Assembly: GCA_031216755.1 (NCBI GenBank)
Contig: JARUHG010000005.1
Location: forward strand, 248,001 to 312,000
Origin: Lysobacter arvi
Lineage (GTDB): Bacteria > Pseudomonadota > Gammaproteobacteria > Xanthomonadales > Xanthomonadaceae
DNA length: 64,000 nt
Direction of reading: 5' to 3'
A program made the position numbers and the translations under genes. The notes beneath the pieces are model-generated. The model had not been told where the DNA came from. It saw only the letters and a program-made list of their open reading frames with translations, and ran no database searches. Each line of letters starts with the position of its first letter. Within the stretch, counting starts at the first letter, position 1. Positions 28,940 to 38,077 of this stretch are shown one piece after another.

Positions 28940-30966
28940 ACGCCGAACGGATACGTGTCCGGCACTTCGTCCGCCTCCCTCGCACGCGCGGGCAGCGCAT
29001 CCACCGCCCTGGTTTCGTCGAGCCACACGTAGCCGTCGTACTGGCGTGCGAGCGACGCGCGCGCGTAGTGGCTCTGCAGTTCGGTCTCGGGCCGGTAGAT
29101 CACGCCGATGAAGCGCTGCAGCAGCGGGTCCGACAGCAGCCGGCGCAGCGTTTCGTCGTGGCCCTCGCGCAGATCGAGCAGGAATCGCGGCCGCCCGGCG
29201 TCGTGGCAGAGTCGTTCGATGCTGCCCGCGCGCGACGGACGCACGTCCATGATCTCCATGGCATCGCCCCAATCGTGCGCGGCGGCGACCGTGCCGGTGT
29301 GCGTGCCGAAGCCGATCAGCGCGGCCTGCCCCGAATGCCGCTGCCGCACGAGCTGGCCGATGTTGTGCTCGCCGCGCGCCTGGCCCATGTCGGTGTGCCG
29401 CGCATCGCCGATATGCGAGTTGTGCGCCCACACGACCGCGCGCGAATCCGGCCCGTGCGCGCGCAGCAACTGGTCGAGCGTATCGGCCATGTGTTCATCG
29501 CGCAGGTTCCAGCTGTCCGCGCCGCCGTAATACATCACGCGGTAATAGCGCTCGGCCGATGCGACGAGGCGTGCGTTCTGCGCGGCGTCGAGGCGATCGG
29601 GCTGCAGCTCGTCGTCGCCGCCCAGGCGATGGTCGAGCAGTTCGCGGCATTGCCTCACGACGGCGTCCTCGCACAGCGCATGGCCGGCGCGCAGTGCGGC
29701 GCGCCCGTAGACCTCGGGCGAGCGTTGCCACGGCGTGAGGCAGCCGTAGCGCTCGCGCGCGATGACCGCGGCCTCCGGATCGGTGCGGTCCAGGTACTCC
29801 AGCACCGCTTCGATCGACGCGTTGAGGCTGTAGATGTCCAGCCCGTAGAAGCCCACCTGCTCCCCGTACGCGCGACCTTCGTTGTAGCGACGCATCCAGC
29901 CGGTGAGCGCGGCGATCTCGCGGTTGCGCCACATCCATGTCGGGAAGCGCGCGAACACCGGTCCATGCGGGCGCGGCCGAAGGTGCCTCACGTGGCGGTT
30001 GATGACGGAGGCATCGGGCCAGTCGGCCTCCACCGCCACCAGGGTGAAGCCGTGGCGTTCGACGAGCCTGCGCGTGATCGCCGCACGCGCCGCGTAGAAC
30101 TCCGACGTGCCGTGGCTGCACTCGCCCAGCAGCACGACGCGCGCGTCGGCGAACCGGTCGAACGCATCGGCGAAGGCGTCGTCGCCGACGTCTGGCAAGC
30201 CGATCGCGTGCCCGGCGATGTGCGATGCGGTGTCGTGCCCGCGCGCCCTCGCAGGCACGTGTCGGCTCGCCGCGCGGCGGCCGTCCTCGGCCCAGCCCTG
30301 CTCGCCGATCAGCGGGACGAACGTCACCGCACCGAGGCTTTCCTGCTCGAACGTATCCTCGCCGGTGCGTCGGATCTTCAGCAGCTCCTGCACGTGGCCT
30401 TCGTCGCCCACGGGAATCACCAGCCGGCCGCCGATCGCGAGTTGCGAACGCAGCGCCTCCGGCGGCGCGGGCGCACCGGCGGCGACGAGGATCGCGTCAA
30501 ACGGCGCGGCGTCCGGCCAGCCGCGGCTGCCATCGCCGATGTGGACGTCGATGTTGTCGTACTCGAGTTGCACGAAACGCGCACGCGCCTCTTCCGCCAA
30601 CGAGGCGTGGCGCTCGACGGTATGCACGTGCCGCGCAAGGCGCGACATCAGCGCCGCCGCGTAACCGGATCCGGTGCCGACCTCCAGCACGAGATCTGCC
30701 GGTCGGATCCGCGCCGCTTCCAGCATCAGCGCGACGATGTACGGTTGCGAAATCGTCTGGCCTTCGCCGATCGGCAGCGGGCTGTCCTCGTAGGCGAACT
30801 CCGCCATTCCCGGAGCGACGAAGCGCTCGCGCGGCACCTGTGCCATCGCCGCGAGCACGCGGGCATCGTGCAATCCGCGCGCCGCCAGGTGATGGCGCAC
30901 CATGCGCATGCGCGCGGCGTCGTATGCGGCCATGAATCGTGTCGCGAATGAACCACGCACATTCAT
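28936..30966 (-). CDS. Fusion of protein-L-isoaspartate O-methyltransferase and erythromycin esterase-like domains
   Basis: The 676-residue protein has two complete enzymatic domains. Residues about 10-215 are a PCMT with MAQVPRERFV, GEGQTISQPYIVALMLEAA and the SAM loop VLEVGTGSGYAAALMSRL. Residues about 240-660 are an Erythro_esteras domain with VVLLGECSHGTSEFYAARA, LVAVEADWPDASVIN, VGFYGLDIYSL, VVWAHNSHIGDARHTDMG and FGTHTGTVAAA. The GECSHGT and AHNSH histidines are the family catalytic set. The start is chosen at ATG 30966; GTG 30978 and ATG 30933 are alternatives. A fused protein could repair or sense damaged proteins and hydrolyse a small substrate, but the substrate of the second domain is unknown. 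Confidence 0.88.
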   Translation of the reverse strand: MNVRGSFATRFMAAYDAARMRMVRHHLAARGLHDARVLAAMAQVPRERFVAPGMAEFAYEDSPLPIGEGQTISQPYIVALMLEAARIRPADLVLEVGTGSGYAAALMSRLARHVHTVERHASLAEEARARFVQLEYDNIDVHIGDGSRGWPDAAPFDAILVAAGAPAPPEALRSQLAIGGRLVIPVGDEGHVQELLKIRRTGEDTFEQESLGAVTFVPLIGEQGWAEDGRRAASRHVPARARGHDTASHIAGHAIGLPDVGDDAFADAFDRFADARVVLLGECSHGTSEFYAARAAITRRLVERHGFTLVAVEADWPDASVINRHVRHLRPRPHGPVFARFPTWMWRNREIAALTGWMRRYNEGRAYGEQVGFYGLDIYSLNASIEAVLEYLDRTDPEAAVIARERYGCLTPWQRSPEVYGRAALRAGHALCEDAVVRQCRELLDHRLGGDDELQPDRLDAAQNARLVASAERYYRVMYYGGADSWNLRDEHMADTLDQLLRAHGPDSRAVVWAHNSHIGDARHTDMGQARGEHNIGQLVRQRHSGQAALIGFGTHTGTVAAAHDWGDAMEIMDVRPSRAGSIERLCHDAGRPRFLLDLREGHDETLRRLLSDPLLQRFIGVIYRPETELQSHYARASLARQYDGYVWLDETRAVDALPARAREADEVPDTYPFGV

Positions 30967-31048
30967 GCCCACGCGCACGTTATGCGCGGGTCACGCGTGC
31001 GGCGCGAACCCTTCACCTCATCGTTCCGGTGCCGGCGCTACGCTACAC

Positions 31049-31162
31049 ATGCCTGGAGAGGAGGTCCCACGAACGAAAGTTCATGTTCCTCGACAGGTGA
31101 AGGACAGGCGCAATGCCTGCCATGGGCCGCCAGACGATTCAGCACCGTCCGGCGGCCTTTTT
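31049..31162 (+). ncRNA. Candidate small structured RNA ending in an intrinsic terminator
   Basis: The spacer between two minus-strand genes contains a plus-strand Rho-independent terminator with no upstream plus-strand gene. Stem GGCCGCC (31125-31131) pairs with GGCGGCC (31151-31157), followed by TTTTT (31158-31162). Just 5' are two further hairpins. The first is long and imperfect, with CCUG/CAGG and GAGG/CCUC arms separated by opposed GA pairs and tipped by GAAC-GAAA-GUUC (about 31052-31097). The second is CAGGC-GCAAU-GCCUG (about 31105-31119). The 5' end is a guess: TACGCT or TACACA near 31039-31049 could be a -10, but there is no convincing -35. I do not recognise the RNA family. Confidence 0.42.
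31125..31162 (+). terminator. Intrinsic terminator on the plus strand with no upstream gene
   Basis: A 7-base G/C stem (31125-31131 with 31151-31157), a 19-base loop and a T5 run directly after the stem. The T-run is only on the plus strand, so it does not serve the minus-strand SDR gene, whose stop is at 31172. Confidence 0.65.
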
Positions 31163-31171
31163 GCGCGTGCG

Positions 31172-31948
31172 TCAGAAGCCGTAGCGCAGGAACCCGCCGT
31201 CGACCGCGATGCATTCGCCGGTGATGTAAGCCGAGGCCGGCAGGCACAGGAACGCGACGGCCGCCGCGACTTCCTCCGGTTCGCCGATGCGCCCCAGCGG
31301 CGTGCGCAACAGCACCTCATCCAGGTAATCCGGATCGGCGAGCTTGTCGGACGTGCGTCGCGTGCGGATGTACCACGGCGCCACCGCATTCACGCGCACG
31401 CCGTCCTCGGCCCATTCGACCGCAAGATTGCGCGTCATCTGGTGCATCGCCGCCTTGCTCATGCCGTACGGTGCGCCCGTGCGCACATGCGTGGCGCCCG
31501 ACACGCTGCCGACGTTCACGATGCTCGATGCCGCGTGCCGGGTCAGCAGCGGATGCGCATAACGCGAGAGTTCGAACGCGGAGAACACGTTGACCTCGAA
31601 CACCTGGCGCCATTCGTCCTCGGTGTAATCGGTCGCGGCCTTGGTGAGATTCCCGCCGGCGTTGTTCACCAGGATGTGCAGGCCCTCGCCGAAGTCCTCC
31701 ACCCAGTCGAGCAGCTCGCGGCGCTGCTCGTCGTCGGCCACGTCGGCGACGAAGGCCTGCACGTCGCGATCGGGGAAATCCTCCATCAGCTCGGCGCGAA
31801 CCGCATCGAGCGCGGCGACGTCGCGCGCCGCCAGCAGCACGTCGGCGCCAAAGCCGAGCAGTTCGCGCGCGATCGCGCGGCCGATCCCGGCACTGCCGCC
31901 GGTGACCAGCGCCAACTGGCCGTCGAGTCGCCAACGCTTCGGGTCCAT
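31172..31948 (-). CDS. Short-chain dehydrogenase/reductase family oxidoreductase
   Basis: The 258-residue NAD(P)-dependent SDR has the dinucleotide-binding motif [25 protein letters not shown], the catalytic serine in [11 protein letters not shown], and YGMSK (YxxxK catalytic pair). The C-terminal segment [19 protein letters not shown] is the standard classical-SDR end. It resembles tropinone reductase-like/FabG-like enzymes; the substrate cannot be told from sequence. The gene is flanked by the lone plus-strand terminator on one side and a small lipoprotein gene, divergent at 32037, on the other. Confidence 0.9.
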   Translation of the reverse strand: MDPKRWRLDGQLALVTGGSAGIGRAIARELLGFGADVLLAARDVAALDAVRAELMEDFPDRDVQAFVADVADDEQRRELLDWVEDFGEGLHILVNNAGGNLTKAATDYTEDEWRQVFEVNVFSAFELSRYAHPLLTRHAASSIVNVGSVSGATHVRTGAPYGMSKAAMHQMTRNLAVEWAEDGVRVNAVAPWYIRTRRTSDKLADPDYLDEVLLRTPLGRIGEPEEVAAAVAFLCLPASAYITGECIAVDGGFLRYGF

Positions 31949-32036
31949 CGCGATCTCCGTGATTGGGGCATGCCGCTCGCTTGCCGCGCGGCGGCGGGCG
32001 TAGCATAGCCGCAGACCAGCGCACGAGGATGCGGGG

Positions 32037-32264
32037 ATGATGCGGAAGCTGCTGATGGCGGTGACGGTGTCGGTGTTGTTCGCAGGCTGCTCGAAGCCGC
32101 AACCACCCGAGAAGGAGCGGCCGGTCGAGCCGCAGGCGACGCAATTGCGCGACGCGATCGACGCGCCGCTCGAAAAAGCCCGCAGCGTCGACCAGCAGAT
32201 GCAGGACGCGGCCGATGCACAACGTGCCGCGATCGACGCGCAGGAGCAGGCCGCGGGCGGTTGA
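32037..32264 (+). CDS. Small lipoprotein
   Basis: This short secreted lipoprotein has 75 residues: a basic N-terminus (MMRK), a hydrophobic core and the lipobox LFAGC with Cys at about residue 20. The remaining 55 residues are hydrophilic, Gln/Ala/Asp-rich and helical ([20 protein letters not shown]), without a known domain. It is probably anchored to the outer membrane and periplasmic. It is followed within 25 bases by a strong bidirectional terminator. Function unknown. Confidence 0.8.
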   Translation: MMRKLLMAVTVSVLFAGCSKPQPPEKERPVEPQATQLRDAIDAPLEKARSVDQQMQDAADAQRAAIDAQEQAAGG

Positions 32265-32287
32265 TCGAGACGAGATGCACAAACCGG

Positions 32288-32312
32288 AAAGGCCCGCCAT
32301 GGGCGGGCCTTT
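32288..32312. terminator. Bidirectional terminator between lipoprotein gene and sppA
   Basis: AAAGGCCCGCC (32288-32298) and GGCGGGCCTTT (32302-32312) form an 11-base stem with a 3-base loop. T-runs follow on the plus strand, and the A-run before the stem gives a T-run on the minus strand. It serves both convergent genes. Confidence 0.85.
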
Positions 32313-32342
32313 TCGTTGCCGCATCGACGCGCGATTCGCGGA

Positions 32343-34226
32343 TCAGAACCCGCAGAAGCAATAGGCCAGCGCCTTCACCGGCACGCCGCGCGTGGGCGTG
32401 ATCGCGTTTTCGAGGAAGCGCAGGTCCTTCGCGGTCTGCGGGGACGCCTTGGCGATCAGGCCGCGCGCAAGATCGGAATCGCGCATCAGCGCCGCACCGG
32501 CGCGGCTGGCGATGAAGCCGGTGAAGAAGCGCTCGAACGGCGTCGCCGCCTTTTCGATGTAGCGCACCTGGTAATCGCCGCGCTCGCCGAGTTCGGCACG
32601 CTTGGCGGCGAATTCGATCGCCTGGCGCAGCCCGCCGAGTTCGTCGACCAGCCCGCGCTCCTTCGCCTGCGCACCGGTCCACACGCGACCGCGCGCGATC
32701 GCATCGATCTGTTCGACCGGCTTCTTGCGCGCCGAGGCGACGCGCCCGGTGAAATCGCGATAGCCCTTCTCGATCACCGACTGGATCACCTGCCCGACTT
32801 CCGGCTGGAGCGGTCGGGTGATGTCGAAGGCGCCGGCGAAGCGCGTCGTGCCGACGCCGTCGCTGCGCACGCCGATCTTCTCCAGCGCGCGCGGAATGGT
32901 CGGGATCAGGCCGAAGATGCCGATCGAGCCGGTGATGGTCGAGGCATCGGCGTAGATGCGATCGGCGTCCATCGAGATCCAGTAACCGCCCGATGCGGCC
33001 AGATCGCCCATCGACACCGCCACCGGCTTGCCGGCCTTCTTCAGCCCGACGATCTCGCGGCGGATCTGCTCGGAAGCGAACACCTCGCCGCCTGGCGAAT
33101 CCACGCGCAGCACGACGGCCTTCACGTTCTCGTCGTCGCGCGCTTCGCGCAGCAGCTCGGCCGTCGACACGCCGCCGACGGTGCCCGGCGGCTGCTCGCC
33201 GCCCTGGATTTCGCCCTCGGCCACGACCACGGCGACCTGCGGGCGCGGGTCGACCGCACTGATGCCGCTGTCGATCTGCGTGAGGTATTCGTCGAGCGAG
33301 GCCTGCCGATAACCGCCGGGCGCATCCTCGTCCGCGACGCCGCGCTGGGCGAGCAGATCCTCGACTTCCTCGCGCGTCTTCAAGCCATCCACGAGCCGGG
33401 TGTCCACGGCGAACTTCGCCAGATCGCCGTTGGCGGCCTCGATGCCCTCGGGCATCTGCTCGATCTGCTGCGACAGCGTGGCCGCATCGAGCTTGCGCGC
33501 CTTCGCCACGTCGGCGAGGTAGCGCTGCCACACATCGTTCATCCAGTAGAGGTCGGCTTCCTTCGCTTCGGGCGAGGCGGCATCGAGCACGTAGGGCTCG
33601 GCGGCGGACTTGTATTCGCCGACCTTGAACAGGTGGACGTCGACGCCGAGCTTGTCCTGCAGGCCTTCGCGGTAATACGTGCGATAGCGGCCCAGGCCTT
33701 CCAGCAGCATCCCGCCCATGGGATCGAGGTAGACCTCGCTGGCCTGCGCGGCCAGCAGGTACTGCTTCTGGTCCATCATCTCGGAGAACGCGACGACCTG
33801 CTTGCCGCTGGCCTTCACGCGCGCGATCGCGTCGGCGGTTTCACGCAGCGACGCCATGCCGGCCGCCTGCAGCTTGTCGAGGTTGAGCACCACGCGTTCG
33901 ACGCGCTTGTCCTTCGCGGCGGCATCCAGCGCGCGCACCAGGTCGCGCAGCTGCACTTCGCCGCCCTTCTCGCCCAGCGAGCGTTCGATCGCGCGGGTCA
34001 GCGGATCGCTGCTGAACTGTTCGACCAGGTTGCCTTCGGGCGCGATCACCAGCGTCGTGCGGTCCAGCAGCGGCTTGGTGCGCGGTCCGGCCATGAGGAT
34101 CGCGAGGAACAGGAACACCAGCAGCAGGAACAGCAGGTTGAGGATCAGACGGCGGGTGAAGTTCATCGCATCCCACACGCCGACGAAGAAGCGGGCGATG
34201 GGGCCGCGACGCGGCATGTCGTTCAT
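32343..34226 (-). CDS. sppA: Signal peptide peptidase SppA, 67 kDa type
   Basis: SppA digests leftover signal peptides at the periplasmic side of the inner membrane. The 627-residue, tandem-domain form matches the E. coli 67K type. It has an N-terminal membrane anchor ([20 protein letters not shown]). The N-terminal domain carries the catalytic lysine region ([20 protein letters not shown]) and the C-terminal domain the nucleophile serine in [20 protein letters not shown]. The two-domain Ser-Lys dyad is therefore intact. It lies 151 bases downstream of the MATE gene on the same strand, past a G-rich tandem repeat. Confidence 0.95.
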   Translation of the reverse strand: MNDMPRRGPIARFFVGVWDAMNFTRRLILNLLFLLLVFLFLAILMAGPRTKPLLDRTTLVIAPEGNLVEQFSSDPLTRAIERSLGEKGGEVQLRDLVRALDAAAKDKRVERVVLNLDKLQAAGMASLRETADAIARVKASGKQVVAFSEMMDQKQYLLAAQASEVYLDPMGGMLLEGLGRYRTYYREGLQDKLGVDVHLFKVGEYKSAAEPYVLDAASPEAKEADLYWMNDVWQRYLADVAKARKLDAATLSQQIEQMPEGIEAANGDLAKFAVDTRLVDGLKTREEVEDLLAQRGVADEDAPGGYRQASLDEYLTQIDSGISAVDPRPQVAVVVAEGEIQGGEQPPGTVGGVSTAELLREARDDENVKAVVLRVDSPGGEVFASEQIRREIVGLKKAGKPVAVSMGDLAASGGYWISMDADRIYADASTITGSIGIFGLIPTIPRALEKIGVRSDGVGTTRFAGAFDITRPLQPEVGQVIQSVIEKGYRDFTGRVASARKKPVEQIDAIARGRVWTGAQAKERGLVDELGGLRQAIEFAAKRAELGERGDYQVRYIEKAATPFERFFTGFIASRAGAALMRDSDLARGLIAKASPQTAKDLRFLENAITPTRGVPVKALAYCFCGF

Positions 34227-34330
34227 ACGGTCTCCTGGATCACGCCACCAGCCTAATCGCGGGCGGGCGTGGAATCACCCGCCATTCGTAACACGGAGAT
34301 TGGGGAGGGGGAGTGAGCTTTTCACGTTGC

Positions 34331-34361
34331 GGGACCGGGGACCGGGGACCGGGGGACCGGG
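34331..34361 (+). repeat. G-rich short tandem repeat with G-quadruplex pattern
   Basis: Five runs of 3-5 G separated by ACC (GGG ACC GGGG ACC GGGG ACC GGGGG ACC GGG) form 4-5 imperfect copies of a 7-8 base unit on the plus strand. This meets the canonical G-quadruplex pattern with 3-base loops. It lies in the 150-base spacer between the MATE gene and sppA, so their minus-strand transcript would carry the C-rich complement. Confidence 0.75.
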
Positions 34362-34376
34362 CCCCAGTGCCGGACT

Positions 34377-35753
34377 TCAAGGCCCGCGCATCACCAATCG
34401 GTCCGGGTGGCTCGACCGGACGAACCGCGCGCACAGCAGCACCGAGGCGACGGTGAGGCCGGCGATCAGGCCGATCCACATCCCGCGCGGCCCCCAGCCC
34501 AGGCCGAGGCCGAGCCCGGCGCCCAGCGGCATGCCGATGCCCCAGTAGGCGACGGCGGCCAGGAGCATCGGCACGCGGGTGTCCTTCAGGCCGCGCAGCG
34601 CGCCGGCGGACAGCACCTGCACGCCGTCGGGGAACTGGAATGCCGCCGCGTACAGCAGCAACGAGGCGGCCAGGGTCGCCACCGCGGCATCGCGCGTGTA
34701 GAAGCCGACCAGCAGGTCGTTGCAGGTCAGCAGCACGATGCCGGAGAACAGCTGCGTCGCCAGCACGATCGCGTAACCGGCCTTGGCCGCGCGACGCACG
34801 CCATGGAAGTCGGCGCGCCCGAGCGCGTGGCCGACACGGACGGTGGTTGCCTCGGCCAGTCCCATCGGCACCATGAAACACAGCGCCGACAGGTTGATGG
34901 CGATCTGGTGGGCCGCCGCCGGCACCTGACCGAGCCGCCCCATCAGCAGCGCGGTCGCGATGAACAGTCCACCTTCCATCAGCACGGTCACGCCGATCGG
35001 CAGGCCGGTGGCGAGCAGCCCGCGGATCGTCGGCCAGTGCGGCATGTCGAAGCGTTCGAAGAGCTTCAGGTCCGCGAAGCGACGCGAGCGCTTGAGCACG
35101 ACGAAGAAGCCGATCGCCTGCGCCCACAGCATGATCGCCGAGGCCAGGCCGAGGCCGCCCGCGCCCATTTCGGGAAATCCGAACTTGCCGAACGTCAGCA
35201 CGTAACCCACCGGCAGCAGGATCAGCAGTCCGCCGGCGCTCAGCAGCAGCGTGGGCAGGGTCCAGTGCAGGCCTTCGCTGAGGTAGCGCATGCAGAAGAA
35301 CAGCGTCAGCGCGATCACGCCCCAGCGGATGCCGTGCAGGAAGTCGGTGGCGCCCGGGATGATCTCCGGCGCGATGCCCATCGGCCCGAGCGCGTGCGGG
35401 ATCAGCGTCAGGAAGGCGAACAGCACCAGGCCCAACCCCAGCGCGAGCCACAGCGCCTGCCGGAACAGGCCGCCGATGTCCTCGCGCCGCCCGGCGCCAT
35501 CGAGCTGCGACACCGACGGCGGCACCGACAGCAACGTGCCGATCGGCACCATCATCGGCAGCCACCACAAGGCGGTGCCGATGGTCACCGACGCGAGCGT
35601 CGTGGTGCCGTGGTGGCCGGCGAGCACGTTGTCGACGAAGCCGATCAGGCCCGTGGACACATGGCCGCCCACGAGCGGCGCGGCGAGCACGGCGGTGGTG
35701 CGGATTTCGCCGGACAGGCCGTTGCGGCCGGGCGAGACGGAAGGGAGCGACAT
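34377..35753 (-). CDS. MATE family multidrug/Na+ (or H+) antiporter
   Basis: The 458-residue polytopic protein has twelve predicted membrane helices arranged as two MatE halves. Typical blocks are LAAPLVGGHVSTGLIGFVDN near the N-terminus, SVPPSVSQLDGAGRR and QAIGFFVVLKRSRR. The second half starts near residue 235 (GLPIGVTVLMEGGLFIATAL, then AAAHQIAINLSALCFMVPMG). Members export cationic drugs and dyes using Na+ or H+ gradients (NorM group). The ATG at 35753 is preferred over a longer frame that extends upstream without membrane features. It is divergent from the DUF3667 gene with a 136-base spacer. Confidence 0.9.
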   Translation of the reverse strand: MSLPSVSPGRNGLSGEIRTTAVLAAPLVGGHVSTGLIGFVDNVLAGHHGTTTLASVTIGTALWWLPMMVPIGTLLSVPPSVSQLDGAGRREDIGGLFRQALWLALGLGLVLFAFLTLIPHALGPMGIAPEIIPGATDFLHGIRWGVIALTLFFCMRYLSEGLHWTLPTLLLSAGGLLILLPVGYVLTFGKFGFPEMGAGGLGLASAIMLWAQAIGFFVVLKRSRRFADLKLFERFDMPHWPTIRGLLATGLPIGVTVLMEGGLFIATALLMGRLGQVPAAAHQIAINLSALCFMVPMGLAEATTVRVGHALGRADFHGVRRAAKAGYAIVLATQLFSGIVLLTCNDLLVGFYTRDAAVATLAASLLLYAAAFQFPDGVQVLSAGALRGLKDTRVPMLLAAVAYWGIGMPLGAGLGLGLGWGPRGMWIGLIAGLTVASVLLCARFVRSSHPDRLVMRGP

Positions 35754-35889
35754 TCTGGAAACCAGACGCACGACTGCGGCCGCGCGACCGCATCCAATGT
35801 CGGGCGCTGGCGCCGGGTCGCGGCGGCCCGGTATCTTAACCGTTGCCAATGAATCGTCTGTGTTCGTGCGCCGGGGAGAGCGTTGACAC

Positions 35890-37410
35890 ATGAGTTCCAG
35901 CACCGGCCACGCGTCGCACGAAGCCTTTCCAACGCACTGCGAGAACTGCGGCGCCGCGCTGCAGGGACATTACTGCCACGACTGCGGGCAATCGGTGGTC
36001 AATCCGATCCGCCACGCCGCGCATGCGATGGAGGAAGTGTTCGAGGCGTTCTGGCACCTGGACGGGCGCATCTTCCGCACGCTGCGCGACCTGCTCTCGC
36101 CCGGCCGCGTCGCCATCAATTACCTCTCGGGCCAGCGCGCGAAGTACGTCGCGCCGCTGCGGCTGTTCGTGGTGCTGAGCGTGCTGACGTTCTTCGTCGC
36201 GCAGCTGGTGATCCACGTCGAATCGCAGGACACCACGGTCGAACTGCTCGACAAGGGCGTTTCGGACAACCCCAATCGCGCGCAGAACGTCAACCGCGAG
36301 AACAAGCGCTTCGCCACCGCGACCACGATCGAGGAGATCGAACGCATCCGCGCCACGGAACTGGCCGAACTCGCCGAAGGTCGCGACGCGGTGTCCACGA
36401 TGCTGCCGCACGCGCGCAAGCCGTTCGAGATCGCGATGGTCGACGTGAACGCCGCCGCCGACCGCCGCACGCAGGAACTGATCCGCACGCAGAACCTGAC
36501 GCCGAACGAGGTCGAGAAGGAAAAGGCCGCGGCGCTGAAGGAGATCCAGGCCGAACGCAAGGAAACGAAGTCCACCCCGGAAATGGACAAGGCCCGGACG
36601 CTGGCCGAAGTCGAAACCCTGCGCGACGAACGCGTGCGCAAGCAGCAGGCGGACCTGGCGGCGCTCAAGCCGGAGCAGGCGCTCGAACGCCGCCGGCTGC
36701 TGGCCGAGATCCGCGAGACGAACGAGGCGGCCGGCTGCCGCGCCGCGCAGTTGCAGATCGCCGCCGCGCGCGGCAGCGAAGGCACGCGCACGCGCAAGGC
36801 TGCGGCCGACGCGCGCATCTATGGCGAAACCAATTGCGACGGCCGCCTGACGCTGTTCGGCAGCGACGAGCCGTGGGACGAGGAACTCAATCCGCTGGTC
36901 ATCGCGTGGGCGCCGGACTTCGTCAACAAGTGGGTCAACCGGCAGATCGCGCACGGCAAGGACAACGTCGCGCGCCTGCAGCACGATCCGGGCCTGTTCG
37001 TGAAGGCGATGCTCGGTGCGGTGCCGTCGGCGCTGTTCCTGCTGGTGCCGGTGTTCGCGCTGCTGCTGAAGCTGGCCTACCTGGGTTCGAAGCGGCTGTA
37101 CCTGGAACACCTGGTCGTCGCGCTCTACAGCCACGCGTATCTGCTGCTGGCGATCCTCGCGTTCTTCCTGCTGATGGCGCTGGACAACGCCATCACGCCC
37201 GGCTGGCCGGGATTCGGCTGGATTTCCGGAACGCTGGAGTTCCTGATCTGGATGTGGATGCCGATCTACCTGTGGATCATGCAGAAGCGCGTGTACGGCA
37301 ACGGCTGGCTGCTCACGTCGCTGCGCTATTTCGTGATCGGCAACCTGTACTTCGTGCTGCTGGGCTTCGCGGTGGTCTTCATCACCGTGGCGAGCATCGT
37401 GCGCATGTAA
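35890..37410 (+). CDS. DUF3667 zinc-ribbon membrane protein with long coiled-coil insert
   Basis: The 506-residue protein begins with a Cys4 zinc ribbon (HCENCGAALQGHYCHDCGQ) and the DUF3667 block WHLDGRIFRTLRDLLSPG, then NYLSGQRAKYVAPLRLFVV leading into the first membrane helix (about residues 93-112). A charged, mostly helical region (about residues 115-370, rich in Glu/Lys/Arg/Ala) follows. Four more hydrophobic segments lie in the last 140 residues. DUF3667 has no known function. The insert is longer than I expect for the family. Start ATG 35890; no paralogue nearby. Confidence 0.82.
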   Translation: MSSSTGHASHEAFPTHCENCGAALQGHYCHDCGQSVVNPIRHAAHAMEEVFEAFWHLDGRIFRTLRDLLSPGRVAINYLSGQRAKYVAPLRLFVVLSVLTFFVAQLVIHVESQDTTVELLDKGVSDNPNRAQNVNRENKRFATATTIEEIERIRATELAELAEGRDAVSTMLPHARKPFEIAMVDVNAAADRRTQELIRTQNLTPNEVEKEKAAALKEIQAERKETKSTPEMDKARTLAEVETLRDERVRKQQADLAALKPEQALERRRLLAEIRETNEAAGCRAAQLQIAAARGSEGTRTRKAAADARIYGETNCDGRLTLFGSDEPWDEELNPLVIAWAPDFVNKWVNRQIAHGKDNVARLQHDPGLFVKAMLGAVPSALFLLVPVFALLLKLAYLGSKRLYLEHLVVALYSHAYLLLAILAFFLLMALDNAITPGWPGFGWISGTLEFLIWMWMPIYLWIMQKRVYGNGWLLTSLRYFVIGNLYFVLLGFAVVFITVASIVRM

Positions 37411-37441
37411 GGCCGCGGCGCGTCGTGCCCGCGCGGAAGGC

Positions 37442-38077
37442 TCAGTGCTGGAGCCGCCGCCACAGCCAGTCGCCGCGCTCCTGCGCGCTCACCGAGACGA
37501 GTTCCCGACGCAGCGCCGCACGCGCCTGCGGCGGCGTGCGCTGTGCGAGTACGCCCAGTTCGCGCCGCTGCTGGGGCGTCATGGCGCGCAACGTGCGCAT
37601 CAGCGCGGCGTGTTCGGATTCGGGCACCTGCGCGAGCAGCGGCTGCAGCAGCGCGTAATCGACGCCGAGCGACGGCCCGAACAGCCAGCCCCGCCGCTCG
37701 CTGCGGTCCATCGCGTCGAACTGCGCCCGCCACGCGGCCTGCGTGTCCGGCGGCATCGCCGCGTACTGCGCGGCGGCGGCCAGCGCCTGCGAGCGCTCGC
37801 CCGGCGAGAGCGCCTGCCAGGCCCGCCAGCGCTCGCGACGCTCGTCGCGTTCGGCGCGGGGTAGCGCATCCCACCGCGCCGCGCGCTCGCGGAACAACGC
37901 CTGCTCCGCCGGCGACCACGCCTCCCAGCGGCGCGCGTTTTCCCGCAGCGTGGCCTGCGCCGTAGGCGGGAGGCGCTCGAGCACGTCGGCCAGCTCCGGT
38001 GGCGCAGCGATCGCCCACGCGGCGACCGTCGCCAGCGCGAGCAAGGTCCAGCGTCGGCGCCTCGCGTCACGGTGCAT
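37442..38077 (-). CDS. DUF3106 domain secreted protein
   Basis: The 211-residue protein has a signal-like N-terminus (RRRRWTLLALATVAAWAIAA). It then has repeated amphipathic Trp/Arg-rich helices typical of DUF3106 (RENARRWEAWSPAEQALFRE, RAARWDALPRAERDERRERW, RAWQALSPGERSQAL), and a C-terminal Arg-rich helix. The role is unknown. The start overlaps the end of the sigma-like gene by 11 bases, so it should be expressed together with it. The pair resembles a stress-regulator/partner unit, but that is an inference. Confidence 0.8.
   Translation of the reverse strand: MHRDARRRRWTLLALATVAAWAIAAPPELADVLERLPPTAQATLRENARRWEAWSPAEQALFRERAARWDALPRAERDERRERWRAWQALSPGERSQALAAAAQYAAMPPDTQAAWRAQFDAMDRSERRGWLFGPSLGVDYALLQPLLAQVPESEHAALMRTLRAMTPQQRRELGVLAQRTPPQARAALRRELVSVSAQERGDWLWRRLQH

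Noticed and set aside
31049-31330. Open frame from ATG 31049 through the orphan terminator
   Set aside because: It runs through the T-run terminator and then antisense to the SDR gene; the hairpins fit an RNA rather than a coding reading.
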